Both the position numbers and the translations under genes were made by a program. Below are positions 15,502 through 24,264 of a DNA stretch of 34,741 nt, in pieces (positions within the stretch are counted from its first letter, which is position 1; each line of letters starts with the position of its first letter). A model generated the notes under the pieces. It had not been told where the DNA came from, ran no database searches, and saw nothing but the letters and a program-made list of their open reading frames with translations. The stretch is taken from the NCBI RefSeq assembly GCF_000943565.1, contig NZ_JTDW01000015.1:1-34741 (forward strand), given 5' to 3'. The DNA comes from Neotamlana sedimentorum (lineage in GTDB: Bacteria > Bacteroidota > Bacteroidia > Flavobacteriales > Flavobacteriaceae).

Positions 15502-17103
15502 TTAAACACAAAGAACAAAAAAGGTCGATTCTAATGGATTTAAAATAGAAAACAGGCTTTTAATTAAACCATCTCCAAACTCTAAATACATTTGAGAGAA
15601 ATTAATATGACGCTCTTGTAAACTTTGGTTTGGGAATAATTCATCTTTTATAATTGTCGCTCTTTCTATATCGTCTTTTAGTTTTCGCTTTTGTGCTTTA
15701 AGCAATCGTTTTTCTAATACTTCTAACCCCTTAACCTGCTTAACCTCTTGTGCCTTTACTGCACCTAAAAACGATTTATCTGTTTGTTCGGCTAGTGTAT
15801 ATAGTTCTTTAAATTGTTTTTTTAAATGTTCTTTTTGATTCGAAAAATCAATATTTATATTCGAAATATCTCGAACACGTTTATTTATAAAAGCGTGTTT
15901 ATTTAAAAACAAGTGTTTTAATGACACATTTAAATTTTTAAGTTTTTTAAACTGGTTTTCGTTTTGCAACAATGCCGAATTTCGCAATAATAAAATCGGG
16001 AACGGCACCTTTACATCGTTGAAAAAATCTTTTAATTGAAACCAATAAGCCAACTCACCACCGCCACCTATATAGCATAAATTTGGTAAAATAACTTCTT
16101 GATAAAGCGGACGCATAATAACGTTTGGCGAAAAACGCTCCGGAACCTCTTCGAGGTGTTTTAGTATCTCGCTCTCACTAAAAGTAATGGTCGTATTTAA
16201 AACTTTATAAACTTCATCTTCAAAAACAATGCGCTCTCTTAAATTCTCATCTAAATAAAAAAGATTTATTTCACGAGGATTTACCTGTATTTTATAAGAA
16301 CTTGAGGTCTTTAATAAGGCTTCATTAGTTTTACTTACTGTTTTAAACGCCGAGTTATTTAACAATTCCTCTTTTATATATGGTGCAAAAACGTGTTTTA
16401 GTTCTCTTTGGTTAGCATCAATAATTACTAAACCATAATCTTTAAACAGTTCGTTTACCAAATACTGTGTTGCTTCAGCTAAATTTTCATGTTCTAAATA
16501 CGCCGACTTAAAAAGCTTTTTTAAATATTCGGCATGCTTGCTAGTGCCAAACTCACTAGAAATCACATTAAAAACAGCCTCTAAACCAATAGTCGACAGC
16601 GCTCCAACAGCACCACTTGCGTCTTTATTCCAAACGACTTTTTTCCCTTTAAAATTAAAATAGTTTATTTCATCGAAATCATGATCTTCGGTAGCCATCC
16701 AATATACTGGCACAAAATTATGCTCAGGATATGCCGTTTTTAATTGTTTTGTAAGATTTATAGTAGATATAATTTTAAATAAAAAATACAACGGCCCTGT
16801 AAATAGGTTTAATTGATGTCCTGTAGTTATGGTAAAGGTATTAGGCTGCAATAAACTTTCTATGTTCGCTAAAGTAACTGCAGATGCTTCTAAATTTTTA
16901 TATTGCTTTTGTATATTTTCAACTAAAACATTACGGTTTTTCAGTTTAAAAGAAGCTGTTTTCTCTTCCATTTGAAACTTAAACGCATCAATATTTGGGA
17001 ATCGGTTATAAAACGATTTTAACAGCTCATTTTCATCTAAATAATCACAAATTAACTCCGAGAAATAACCTGTTTCCTTAAAAGAAATACTTTGTTTTTG
17101 CAT
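15502..17103 (-). CDS. bshC: bacillithiol biosynthesis cysteine-adding enzyme BshC
   Basis: BshC is the putative last enzyme of bacillithiol synthesis, adding cysteine to glucosaminyl-malate. The 533-residue length is normal. Family landmarks are FTITTGHQLNLFTGPLYFLFKI (91-112), VPVYWMATEDHDFDEINYF (127-145), RPLYQEVILPNLCYIGGGGELAYW (about 325-350) and a long coiled-coil-like charged stretch at about 395-475. The enzyme is cytoplasmic. It is divergent from the PhoX-like gene across a 255-nt spacer. No bshA or bshB is in this window, so the pathway can only be inferred. The C-terminus ends LESTFFVLCV. Confidence 0.93.
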   Translation of the reverse strand: MQKQSISFKETGYFSELICDYLDENELLKSFYNRFPNIDAFKFQMEEKTASFKLKNRNVLVENIQKQYKNLEASAVTLANIESLLQPNTFTITTGHQLNLFTGPLYFLFKIISTINLTKQLKTAYPEHNFVPVYWMATEDHDFDEINYFNFKGKKVVWNKDASGAVGALSTIGLEAVFNVISSEFGTSKHAEYLKKLFKSAYLEHENLAEATQYLVNELFKDYGLVIIDANQRELKHVFAPYIKEELLNNSAFKTVSKTNEALLKTSSSYKIQVNPREINLFYLDENLRERIVFEDEVYKVLNTTITFSESEILKHLEEVPERFSPNVIMRPLYQEVILPNLCYIGGGGELAYWFQLKDFFNDVKVPFPILLLRNSALLQNENQFKKLKNLNVSLKHLFLNKHAFINKRVRDISNINIDFSNQKEHLKKQFKELYTLAEQTDKSFLGAVKAQEVKQVKGLEVLEKRLLKAQKRKLKDDIERATIIKDELFPNQSLQERHINFSQMYLEFGDGLIKSLFSILNPLESTFFVLCV

Positions 17104-17142
17104 ACTTAATTATAAGAATCTGTAAATATACGGCTATTCAAG

Positions 17143-17159
17143 TTTTTAGATTCTAAAAA
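17143..17159. repeat. 17-bp inverted repeat in the bshC / PhoX-like divergent spacer
   Basis: TTTTTAGA-T-TCTAAAAA is a perfect 8+1+8 inverted repeat about 40 nt upstream of the bshC start. It could be an operator or a chance AT-rich palindrome. The remaining spacer to 17358 must hold the promoters of both divergent genes, but I see no full -33/-7 pair. Confidence 0.3.
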
Positions 17160-17358
17160 ATAAGTTAATAAACATAAACAACTAACAAACAACATACTAC
17201 AGTTATTTAGAACAATTTTAGATATTAAAACTTAGTTAACTTTAATAATGTTACACTTACATAAAATTAATCTAACGACATTATTTAATTAACAAGGCAA
17301 GGTGGTTTTAATAATAGTTTTACAACACAATTTAACACTAAAACTTTAATTAAAACTC

Positions 17359-18960
17359 ATGAAAAAATTACTACAAATCTTTTTATTATTATTTGTACTT
17401 ACATCTACTGCTACATTAGTTAGCTGTGATGTTGAAGACGGAAAAAACGGAATCGATGGCGTTGACGGAAAAGACGGTGAAGATGGCGAAGACGGTGAAG
17501 ATGGTGAAGACCTAACAGCTACAGAATTAGAACCTCTTACAAGCTCTGTTACACCTAACTCATTATTTGCATTAAAAGGAGCTTTTGCTTCAACAGCAGA
17601 ATTAAATATGATAATGACATCTGCTGATATTTTACCATCGGATTCTACATTTGTTTATGGAGCATATATGGATGGTGCTGCTCTTTACCCTTACGAAGAT
17701 GGCACTTACGCATTAATTAACAACCTAGAAGTAGATTACTCTATTGCTAGAATTCGTTTAAACTCAGATTTACAACCTTTAGAAGGCGATTACATTGTTA
17801 ATGCCACTGCAACTGCTTTTACAGCTATGTGTTCTGGTTCTTCTATTACTATGGAAGAGCACGGTTTTGGTCCATTATTCCTTTCTGGTGGAGAATGGGG
17901 CGGTAACGCTAAAGGTGTTTATAAAATTAATCCTTTCCGTTCCGCTGAAGATCGCGTTGAAGCCGAAAGATTACCTGCTTTAGGTGAATGGGCAACAGAA
18001 AACGCCGTTGCTATTGGTAAAAATGCTTACCCAGGACAAACTGTTGTTTTTATGGGTGATGACGATAGTAACAACACGTACCCTCAAGCACATTTTGCAA
18101 TGTACGTTGGCGGACTTGGAGATTTACAAACTGGTAGCCTTTATGTTTTAAGAGGAAAAAACCCTGTTGAAACTGGTATTGGTGAAGGTGGTCAATTATT
18201 CGAAATGGGTATGGCCGAAGGTACAGAATACGACGTAGAATGGGTTGAAGTAACCGAGCGTACTTTAGCAGAATTAAACCAAGAAGCTATTGATGCTTCA
18301 GCTATCGGTTTCCAAAGAATTGAAGATATCGATTGGCAAAAAGGATCGGCTGCAAACAACAGAAATGTATTTTTTAATGCTACAGGAAGAATTCGTAGCG
18401 ATAACCCAGATTTAGCAAACAGAGGAACTTCTTTTGGTAGAGTTTACAAATTAGAGTTAAATGAAAACGACCCAACAGGCGATGCTAAATTAACTGTAAT
18501 TGTAGATGGTGATAAAGAAGGTGGAATTGGAGATGGTATGCACTCTCCTGACAACATTTTAGTTACAGAAAATTATGCTTACATTCAAGAAGATCCTAAC
18601 GGTTATGCTTCTTTAAATGCTGACATTGTTGGATACGCAAAATTATGGCAATACGATATAGCCGCTGGTACTTTTACAGAAGTTATGGAGTGCGACCAAA
18701 CTACAGCCGCTGGATTAAATATTGGAAACACAACTAGCATGTGGGAAATAACAGGTTTAATTGATGTTACCGATATTATTGGAGCTACAGAATCTACTTT
18801 TATTGGAGGCGCTCAAGTACATGGTTGGAACGCTGATAATAACCCAGATAACTCAACAAGAGCAGACGGACATGCTTTTTACGATCCAACTGCAATAGAC
18901 GAGGCTTATGCTGCTAAAGAAGGTTCTGCTTTATTTAAAATTACAGGACTTCCTAGATAA
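17359..18960 (+). CDS. lipoprotein with collagen-like stretch and PhoX/DUF839-like domain
   Basis: The 533-residue protein has a lipoprotein signal (cysteine at 23 in TLVSC). A 25-residue Gly-x-x tract rich in Asp and Glu (DGKNGIDGVDG... to GEDGED, about 27-51) follows, looking like a collagen-type spacer or a divalent-metal-binding string. The rest resembles the PhoX/DUF839 beta-propeller group: MCSGSSITMEEHGFGP (about 155-170), AVAIGKNAYPGQTVVFMGDDD (about 215-236), GSLYVLRG, IEDIDWQKG and SPDNILVTENYAYI. PhoX enzymes are Fe/Ca-dependent alkaline phosphatases, so a phosphatase role is possible, but several sites differ and I could not confirm the metal ligands. A terminator follows, then the peroxidase-like lipoprotein gene. 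Activity and location facing outward are inference. Confidence 0.65.
   Translation: MKKLLQIFLLLFVLTSTATLVSCDVEDGKNGIDGVDGKDGEDGEDGEDGEDLTATELEPLTSSVTPNSLFALKGAFASTAELNMIMTSADILPSDSTFVYGAYMDGAALYPYEDGTYALINNLEVDYSIARIRLNSDLQPLEGDYIVNATATAFTAMCSGSSITMEEHGFGPLFLSGGEWGGNAKGVYKINPFRSAEDRVEAERLPALGEWATENAVAIGKNAYPGQTVVFMGDDDSNNTYPQAHFAMYVGGLGDLQTGSLYVLRGKNPVETGIGEGGQLFEMGMAEGTEYDVEWVEVTERTLAELNQEAIDASAIGFQRIEDIDWQKGSAANNRNVFFNATGRIRSDNPDLANRGTSFGRVYKLELNENDPTGDAKLTVIVDGDKEGGIGDGMHSPDNILVTENYAYIQEDPNGYASLNADIVGYAKLWQYDIAAGTFTEVMECDQTTAAGLNIGNTTSMWEITGLIDVTDIIGATESTFIGGAQVHGWNADNNPDNSTRADGHAFYDPTAIDEAYAAKEGSALFKITGLPR
17437..17511 (+). repeat. tandem GATGGCGAA/GACGGTGAA coding repeat (collagen-like)
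   Basis: Imperfect 9-nt units of the GACGGTGAA/GATGGCGAA type encode Asp-Gly-Glu/Lys triplets (25 codons), directly after the lipidated cysteine region. The last four units are nearly identical, so copy number could vary between strains. Confidence 0.75.
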
Positions 18961-18981
18961 TACAAACAATTTCAAACAATC

Positions 18982-19015
18982 AAAAAAAGGTTCCTATTTA
19001 CTAGGAGCCTTTTTG
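18982..19015 (+). terminator. intrinsic terminator after the PhoX-like gene
   Basis: AGGTTCCTA-TTTAC-TAGGAGCCT forms a 9-bp stem with one G-U pair, preceded by seven A residues and followed by TTTT. It lies 22 nt after the stop codon. It separates the PhoX-like gene from the peroxidase-like gene, although partial read-through is possible. Confidence 0.85.
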
Positions 19016-19038
19016 CATAAAATTTAACTATCTTAAAA

Positions 19039-20865
19039 ATGAAAATTTTTAAAGCTTTATGGCTAATACTTCCGTTAATTTTAATTAATTATTCTTGTAA
19101 AAAAACGGAAACACTTCCAGAAAAAACAATATCTACAACAAGTGATTCTATGTTTAATGACGACATTAAGCAATATTATTTTCAAACTTTAGATAGCGCT
19201 GCGTTTTACATAAAAAAAATAGATACACTAAAATCTTTAAAAGAAAACCAAAACAATCTTTTACTAAGTAGAAAATGGTATAAGAGAGCTGAACCACTTT
19301 TAATTGCATACGATTATGAAAATTACCAATCGATGAATGCTCCTAATTTGCTTAAAATTGAAATAGACGATCATACCGACATTAAAAAAATTAAACCTAA
19401 AAGCTATCAAGTTCTTGAAGAATACTTATTTGGCGAAGATACTATTGAAAATAAAGAACTTTTTCGTGTTTATAACTACTTACAACTGCGCATACCTTAC
19501 ATTGTTAAAAACCATGGTATTTTAAAACAACGCGACAGACATCATTTAAAAATGATGAGAGATGCCATAGTTAATGTAGCCTTAAAAGGCATAACAGGTT
19601 TCGATTCGCCAGTACTGGCAAATTCACTTACAGAAGCCATTTATAATTACGAGTCTATAAAACATGTGCTTTCAATTTACAAAAACACTTTAAACGAAAC
19701 AATTTACAAAGCTTGGTTAGATGAAATAGAGCTTACTATTAAAACACTTAACCAAGGTAATTTTGATAGTTTTGATCGGTATAGTTTCATAAAAAAACAC
19801 ACAAACAAGCAACTAGAACTAATTAACCAAACTGCTAATACTTGGAATATAGAACTAAGTACCTCTCGAGCTTTAAACCCAAAAAGTACTAATGTATTTT
19901 CTGAAACCTTCTTCAATAAAAAGATGTTTTCGCCACCTCACTCTCCAAAAATCACAGAAAAAAGTATAGCTCTTGGTGAAGCGTTATTCAACGATACTTC
20001 ACTTTCTGGATCCGGAACCATTAGCTGTGCTACATGCCATATAAAAGAAAAATCATTTACCGATGGTAATAAAATTGCCTTAGGAGCGAACGGCCAACCA
20101 CTACTGCGAAACACACCAACACTTCCTTATGCGGTATACCAAAGAAGCTTTTTTTATGATGGTCGTGGTGATGGTTTAGAAGGCCAAATTGTAGGCGTTA
20201 CAAATAATAAAAATGAATTTCATATAGATTTAAAAACCTTAGAGGAAAACATTAAAGCTAAACCAGAATACAAGCAACAATTCGATTCTATTTACAAAGG
20301 TAAAATTACTAATAGAAACATTAGAAATGCCATTGCCTCCTACATTAGAAGCTTAACACCATTTAATTCTAAATTCGATAGAAATATGCAAGATTTAGAA
20401 AACACTTTAACTAAAAAAGAGGTATTAGGTTTTAATTTGTTTATGGGAAAAGCCGCTTGTGCAACCTGCCATTTCCCGCCTACTTTTTATGGTACTGTAC
20501 CTCCAAAATTTGCAGAAACCGAATTTGAACACCTTGGATTAACCAAAACATCAGATTTTAAAAATCCTGTTTTAGATGATGACCCAGGATTATATCACCC
20601 CTATGAAGTTGAAGAACGTCGCGGTTATTTTAAAACATCAACCGTTAGAAACATTGCACTTACAGCTCCTTACATGCACAACGGGGCATTTGAAACGTTA
20701 GAACAGGTTCTTGAGTTTTACAACCTAGGTGGCGGACAAGGTTTAGGTCTAGATGTGCCGTATCAAACCTTACCTCCAACTCCTTTAGATTTAGACGACA
20801 ACGAAATTGATGCTATAATAGCCTTTATGAATACTTTAACCGATAAAGATTACGAAAACTTTTAA
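19039..20865 (+). CDS. imelysin-like / di-heme cytochrome c peroxidase fusion lipoprotein
   Basis: The 608-residue exported protein has a probable lipoprotein signal (cysteine 20 in LINYSC, a loose lipobox). Residues about 40-275 are an all-helical region resembling imelysin-like domains (RKWYKRAEPLLIAYDYENYQ and later NSLTEAIYNYE); this call is tentative. Residues about 300-608 form a MauG/CcpA-type di-heme domain with two haem c sites, CATCH at 330-334 and CATCH at 474-478. It also has FYDGRGDGLEGQ, RNIALTAPYMHNGAFETLEQVLEFY and a C-terminal DDNEIDAIIAFMNTL. Canonical family members reduce peroxide or oxidise protein side chains in the periplasm. Imelysin domains occur in iron-uptake proteins, so the fusion may link metal handling and redox chemistry (inference). 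It follows the PhoX-like gene behind a terminator and precedes another strong terminator. Confidence 0.85.
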   Translation: MKIFKALWLILPLILINYSCKKTETLPEKTISTTSDSMFNDDIKQYYFQTLDSAAFYIKKIDTLKSLKENQNNLLLSRKWYKRAEPLLIAYDYENYQSMNAPNLLKIEIDDHTDIKKIKPKSYQVLEEYLFGEDTIENKELFRVYNYLQLRIPYIVKNHGILKQRDRHHLKMMRDAIVNVALKGITGFDSPVLANSLTEAIYNYESIKHVLSIYKNTLNETIYKAWLDEIELTIKTLNQGNFDSFDRYSFIKKHTNKQLELINQTANTWNIELSTSRALNPKSTNVFSETFFNKKMFSPPHSPKITEKSIALGEALFNDTSLSGSGTISCATCHIKEKSFTDGNKIALGANGQPLLRNTPTLPYAVYQRSFFYDGRGDGLEGQIVGVTNNKNEFHIDLKTLEENIKAKPEYKQQFDSIYKGKITNRNIRNAIASYIRSLTPFNSKFDRNMQDLENTLTKKEVLGFNLFMGKAACATCHFPPTFYGTVPPKFAETEFEHLGLTKTSDFKNPVLDDDPGLYHPYEVEERRGYFKTSTVRNIALTAPYMHNGAFETLEQVLEFYNLGGGQGLGLDVPYQTLPPTPLDLDDNEIDAIIAFMNTLTDKDYENF

Positions 20866-20890
20866 ACAACAATATTGAATTTATAAATAG

Positions 20891-20935
20891 AAGCTTCAAA
20901 ACATATACATAAATGTTTTGAAGCTTTATTTTTTG
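20891..20935 (+). terminator. strong intrinsic terminator after the peroxidase gene
   Basis: AAGCTTCAAAACAT (20891-20904) and ATGTTTTGAAGCTT (20913-20926) form a perfect 14-bp stem with an 8-nt loop, followed by TATTTTTTG. It lies 26 nt after the stop codon. Confidence 0.93.
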
Positions 20936-20950
20936 TATCTAATTTTTCAT

Positions 20951-20958
20951 TAGATTTG
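20951..20958 (+). promoter_or_regulatory. candidate -7 box of the TerC gene
   Basis: TAGATTTG matches TAnnTTTG exactly and lies 20 nt before the GTG start. A TTG occurs at 20933-20935, but the 15-nt spacing is shorter than the usual 17-23. The upstream terminator means this gene needs its own promoter, which supports the call. Confidence 0.45.
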
Positions 20959-20978
20959 ATATAAACACCTTTTTTATT

Positions 20979-21767
20979 GTGATAGATTTTTTACTTACAA
21001 CAGACGCTATAATGGCGTTACTAACCTTAACTTTTTTAGAAATTATTTTAGGGATTGATAATATTGTATTCATATCTATTGCAGCAAACAAATTACCAGA
21101 AAACCAGCGAAGTAAAGCCACAAATATTGGTTTACTTTTAGCCATGGCACAACGTATTATTTTATTGTTTTTTGTTAGTTTTTTAGTAGGTTTAAAAGAA
21201 CCTTTTTACACCGTTAACCTAACGTGGTTTCATGCTGGTATAAGTTGGCAAGCTGTAATACTTTTTGTTGGTGGTATTTTTTTAATATATAAAAGTACGA
21301 GCGAAATTCATGAAAAAGTTGAACACCCCAACCACAGCGAACAGAATCTTAAAGGCAAGAAAATGCAAAGCCTTAAGCAAGCCATAACGCAAATTTTAAT
21401 TATCGACTTTATATTTTCAATCGATTCTATACTTACTGCGGTTGGTATGACAAACGGTTTACATCCAAACCATAATTACACTTTAGTGCTCATGATAATT
21501 GCGGTTGTAATTTCAATAGCCATAATGATTGGTTTTGCAAACCCAATTCGTAAATTCATTGACACTCATCCTAGTATACAACTACTTGGTTTAGCTTTTT
21601 TAATTTTAATTGGCTTTATGCTAATTACAGAAGCCGCTCACTTATCTCATACCAAACTATTTGCTAACGAGGTTGGAGCTATTCCTAAAGGTTATTTATA
21701 TTTTGCAATTGCTTTTTCGTTGTTTATTGAGTTTTTAAACTTTAAAACCACTAGAAAACACTATTAA
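20979..21767 (+). CDS. TerC family integral membrane protein
   Basis: The 262-residue protein has about seven hydrophobic segments. TerC-family signatures are LTTDAIMALLTLTFLEIILGIDNIVFISI (acidic ExxLGIDN near 21-28) and IDFIFSIDSILTAVGM in the second half (near 139-154). The family is tied to tellurium resistance by name; work on relatives points to metal-ion (manganese) export during protein secretion, but the substrate here is unknown. The start is GTG at 20979; no in-frame ATG fits before the conserved first helix. A probable promoter box lies just upstream. It stands alone between two terminated or separately promoted genes. Confidence 0.92.
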   Translation: MIDFLLTTDAIMALLTLTFLEIILGIDNIVFISIAANKLPENQRSKATNIGLLLAMAQRIILLFFVSFLVGLKEPFYTVNLTWFHAGISWQAVILFVGGIFLIYKSTSEIHEKVEHPNHSEQNLKGKKMQSLKQAITQILIIDFIFSIDSILTAVGMTNGLHPNHNYTLVLMIIAVVISIAIMIGFANPIRKFIDTHPSIQLLGLAFLILIGFMLITEAAHLSHTKLFANEVGAIPKGYLYFAIAFSLFIEFLNFKTTRKHY

Positions 21768-21802
21768 ACGCGCTTTTAATCGGATTATCTACGCATTTTA
21801 AC

Positions 21803-21830
21803 TTGTATTTCATTCAGTTTTGTATTTTAG
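21803..21830 (+). promoter_or_regulatory. candidate promoter of the PorP/SprF-SPOR gene
   Basis: TTG at 21803-21805 and TATTTTAG at 21823-21830 are separated by 17 nt. The -7 box has one mismatch to TAnnTTTG. The position fits transcription starting just before 21840 and supports the ATG at 21871 over the ATG at 21820, which lies inside the promoter. Confidence 0.4.
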
Positions 21831-21870
21831 CGCGAATAAACATTGTTTTTTAGACCTTACCCCAAACATC

Positions 21871-23169
21871 ATGAAAAAAGCAATTACCCTAATATTAGTA
21901 GTTTTATCTATTCAAAATTTGGTTGCGCAGCGTATTGTTTTCCCAAACCAAAACGCAATTAATCCGTATTTAGACGATCCATCATATTTAGCTGCCAACG
22001 GGCGCTATAACATGACTGGTATTATTCAAGCGTCAGACACGAATACCTCACAGTATTTAAATGCACAATTAGCGCCTTTCGATAATTTTGCATTCGGGTT
22101 AGATTATAGTAATCATAGCTATCAATCTTATCGTTACATTCAACTATTTTTAAATACGCGTTTTAAGTTTAATCTAGGAAGTGAATTTCACACCTTAAAT
22201 ATTGGAGCTTCAGTTGGATTGGAGCGCCTAAACGAAAAACTTTCTGCTAAAGACAACAATTTTAAATCGGTATATAAACTGGGGCTACACTATACCAATT
22301 TCAATTTAAAAATTGGAGGATTTTTAACTACATATCCTATTCAAAACTATTTATCTTTAGCACCTACCACGCCACTAACAAGCAGCAACGGCTATTCTGG
22401 TTATTTATCTTATAGAATTCGAGTTTCCGATAATTTTAGAATAACACCTAGCGCAAAATACCATGCATACAACGAGTTAAATATAATTGAAGGTGTTGCC
22501 AATTTAAATTTTAAAGGAAATTATGAAATGGCCTTATCGTATAAAAACGATTACTCTATTAATGCTGCCATTAGTGCGCGCCTTTTTAAATATTTTAGAA
22601 TAAGTTATTCTTTTGAAAATGCCATTGGCGCTCAAAATTTTAATCAAGTACATTCCGTTGGTTTATCAGTAGATTTAACACCTAAAGAACAAGAAATACC
22701 AGAATGGTTGGCCAATGTAAAACGTAATCGTGAAAAACTTGGTCGTCCTAAACGCAAAAAAGAGCCGAAACAAGAAATAGTTGAAACAACACCTATTGAA
22801 GAACCTGAAATTATAATTAAAACAGAAACAATTGAACCAACTCCTGAAATTGCAACAGAAGTTGTAGTTAATGAGATTCCTGTTATGAGTGAAGAAACTC
22901 CACCAGACGTTATAAACGGTAATCTTAAACCAGGTTATTATGTAATTTTAGGAAGTTTTGTTGATGAATTAAATGCTAATAAAGAAATTGAGCGCTTAAA
23001 GCAAAAAGGCATTTACGCTAGAACAGGGCGTAAAAAAGGCGAAGAAAAATTCAATTACATTTATATTGACAGGTATAACCTTGAAGAAAAAGAAACAGCT
23101 ATACAACGCACATTTAACAAACAAAAAGAAACTGGTTTCGAGAAAGTTTGGTTGCTGCGTATAAAATAA
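21871..23169 (+). CDS. PorP/SprF-family outer-membrane protein fused to a SPOR domain
   Basis: The 432-residue protein (start at the ATG giving MKKAITLILVVLSIQNLVAQ, a signal peptide cut near 20) has three parts. Residues about 21-285 match PorP/SprF proteins of the type IX secretion and gliding systems: PNQNAINPYLDDPSYLAANGRYNMTGIIQ, many alternating beta-strand segments and LSVDLTPKEQ. A Pro/Glu-rich linker covers about 286-348. Residues 349-432 form a SPOR-like domain, with GYYVILGSFVDELNANKEIERLKQKG, YIYIDRY and KVWLLRIK. SPOR domains bind denuded peptidoglycan glycan strands, so the protein could tie an outer-membrane barrel to the cell wall. No T9SS cargo gene adjoins it. Its specific job is inference. 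Confidence 0.8.
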   Translation: MKKAITLILVVLSIQNLVAQRIVFPNQNAINPYLDDPSYLAANGRYNMTGIIQASDTNTSQYLNAQLAPFDNFAFGLDYSNHSYQSYRYIQLFLNTRFKFNLGSEFHTLNIGASVGLERLNEKLSAKDNNFKSVYKLGLHYTNFNLKIGGFLTTYPIQNYLSLAPTTPLTSSNGYSGYLSYRIRVSDNFRITPSAKYHAYNELNIIEGVANLNFKGNYEMALSYKNDYSINAAISARLFKYFRISYSFENAIGAQNFNQVHSVGLSVDLTPKEQEIPEWLANVKRNREKLGRPKRKKEPKQEIVETTPIEEPEIIIKTETIEPTPEIATEVVVNEIPVMSEETPPDVINGNLKPGYYVILGSFVDELNANKEIERLKQKGIYARTGRKKGEEKFNYIYIDRYNLEEKETAIQRTFNKQKETGFEKVWLLRIK

Positions 23170-23199
23170 AAACGCTTACACATAACAACCTTAATGTAA

Positions 23200-24225
23200 C
23201 TATACTAAAGCAGATTTATTAGCATTTATCTCTTGCATTATTTCTGCAAATAATTGATAGGATTTTATTCGGTTTTCTAACCCATAAATATTGGTAACCG
23301 CTATAATTTCATTAACCTGCGTTGCTTTAATAAAGTCTAAAATTTTAGCCTTTACTGTTTCTTTACTGCCTATAAATGTATATTTAAGCATTTGCTGCAC
23401 CGATGGGTGATTTGTTAATGCTTTTAAATCTGATGTCATTTCTGTTGGCGGTTGTAAATAACTCCTTTTTCCGCTTAAAAAATTAACAATCATACGATAT
23501 AATGAAGTAGAAATTTGTTCTGCTTCAGCATCAGTATCTGCAACTACTATATTAACACCCGCAAGTGTATAAGGTTGACTTAAACTTTCTGAAGGCTGAA
23601 AATTTTCGTGATAAATTTTAAACGCATGAGCTAAATGTGTTGGTGCAAAATGACTAGCAAAAGCATAAGGCAATCCTTTTTTTGCAGCTAAATAAGCACT
23701 ATCTGTACTTGAACCAAGAATATACAGCGGTACATTAACACCTTCGGCTATTACTGCTCTTACTTTTTCATTTTGATTATCTACAGAAAAATAGTTTTGA
23801 ATTTTTTCAACTTCTGATGGAAATGATTGTGCCGCATTAAAAAAGTCAGACCGAATAGCTGCTGCTGTAGTTTGGTCTGTTCCCGGAGCTCTTCCTAAAC
23901 CTAAGTCAATTCTATTAGGATACAAAGTACCCAAGGTTCCAAATTGTTCTGCAACAATTAAAGGAGAATGATTAGGCAACATAATACCACCAGAACCTAC
24001 TTTTATAGTTTTTGTTTTTTCGGCAACATGCCCAATTAAAACCGAAGTGGCATTACTACCAATAGCTGCAGAGTTGTGATGTTCTGCTAACCAAAATCGT
24101 TTATACCCAAAGTTTTCAGCAGCTTTTGCTAAAGCTATTGTATTATTAAATGTGTCTTTAAACGTCTGTTTTTCTGACACTATGGCAAGCTCTAAAACAG
24201 AATATGCTACTTTACTTTTTACCAT
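23200..24225 (-). CDS. LLM-class flavin-dependent oxidoreductase
   Basis: The 341-residue protein belongs to the bacterial luciferase-like monooxygenase family (FMN or F420 users). Visible motifs are RFWLAEHHNSAAIGSNATSVLIGHVA (43-68), GSGGIMLPNHSPLIVAEQFGTLGTLYPNRIDLGLGRAPGTD (78-118) and PLYILGSSTDSAYLAAKKGLPYAFASHF (166-193). These fit the MsnO8-like group. The substrate is unknown; a housekeeping or detoxifying role is likely. It is convergent with the PorP-SPOR gene. A perfect inverted repeat lies in its 5' leader (24242-24264). Confidence 0.88.
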   Translation of the reverse strand: MVKSKVAYSVLELAIVSEKQTFKDTFNNTIALAKAAENFGYKRFWLAEHHNSAAIGSNATSVLIGHVAEKTKTIKVGSGGIMLPNHSPLIVAEQFGTLGTLYPNRIDLGLGRAPGTDQTTAAAIRSDFFNAAQSFPSEVEKIQNYFSVDNQNEKVRAVIAEGVNVPLYILGSSTDSAYLAAKKGLPYAFASHFAPTHLAHAFKIYHENFQPSESLSQPYTLAGVNIVVADTDAEAEQISTSLYRMIVNFLSGKRSYLQPPTEMTSDLKALTNHPSVQQMLKYTFIGSKETVKAKILDFIKATQVNEIIAVTNIYGLENRIKSYQLFAEIMQEINANKSALV

Positions 24226-24241
24226 AATTTTATAGTTTGAA

Positions 24242-24264
24242 CCATTTTTAGAACGTAAAAATGG
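24242..24264. repeat. 9-bp inverted repeat in the 5' leader of the LLM oxidoreductase gene
   Basis: CCATTTTTA (24242-24250) and TAAAAATGG (24256-24264) are perfect reverse complements around GAACG. The element lies 17 nt upstream of the start codon. It could be an operator or an mRNA stem near the start region. There is no T tract that would make it a terminator in the gene's direction. Confidence 0.45.

Noticed and set aside
19704-19916. Minus-strand frame inside the peroxidase fusion gene
   Set aside because: It is a shadow of the clear imelysin-like/di-heme coding sequence, with no independent support.
21820-21870. 17-residue extension of the PorP/SprF-SPOR protein
   Set aside because: It would put non-signal residues before a clean signal peptide and overlaps the likely promoter.
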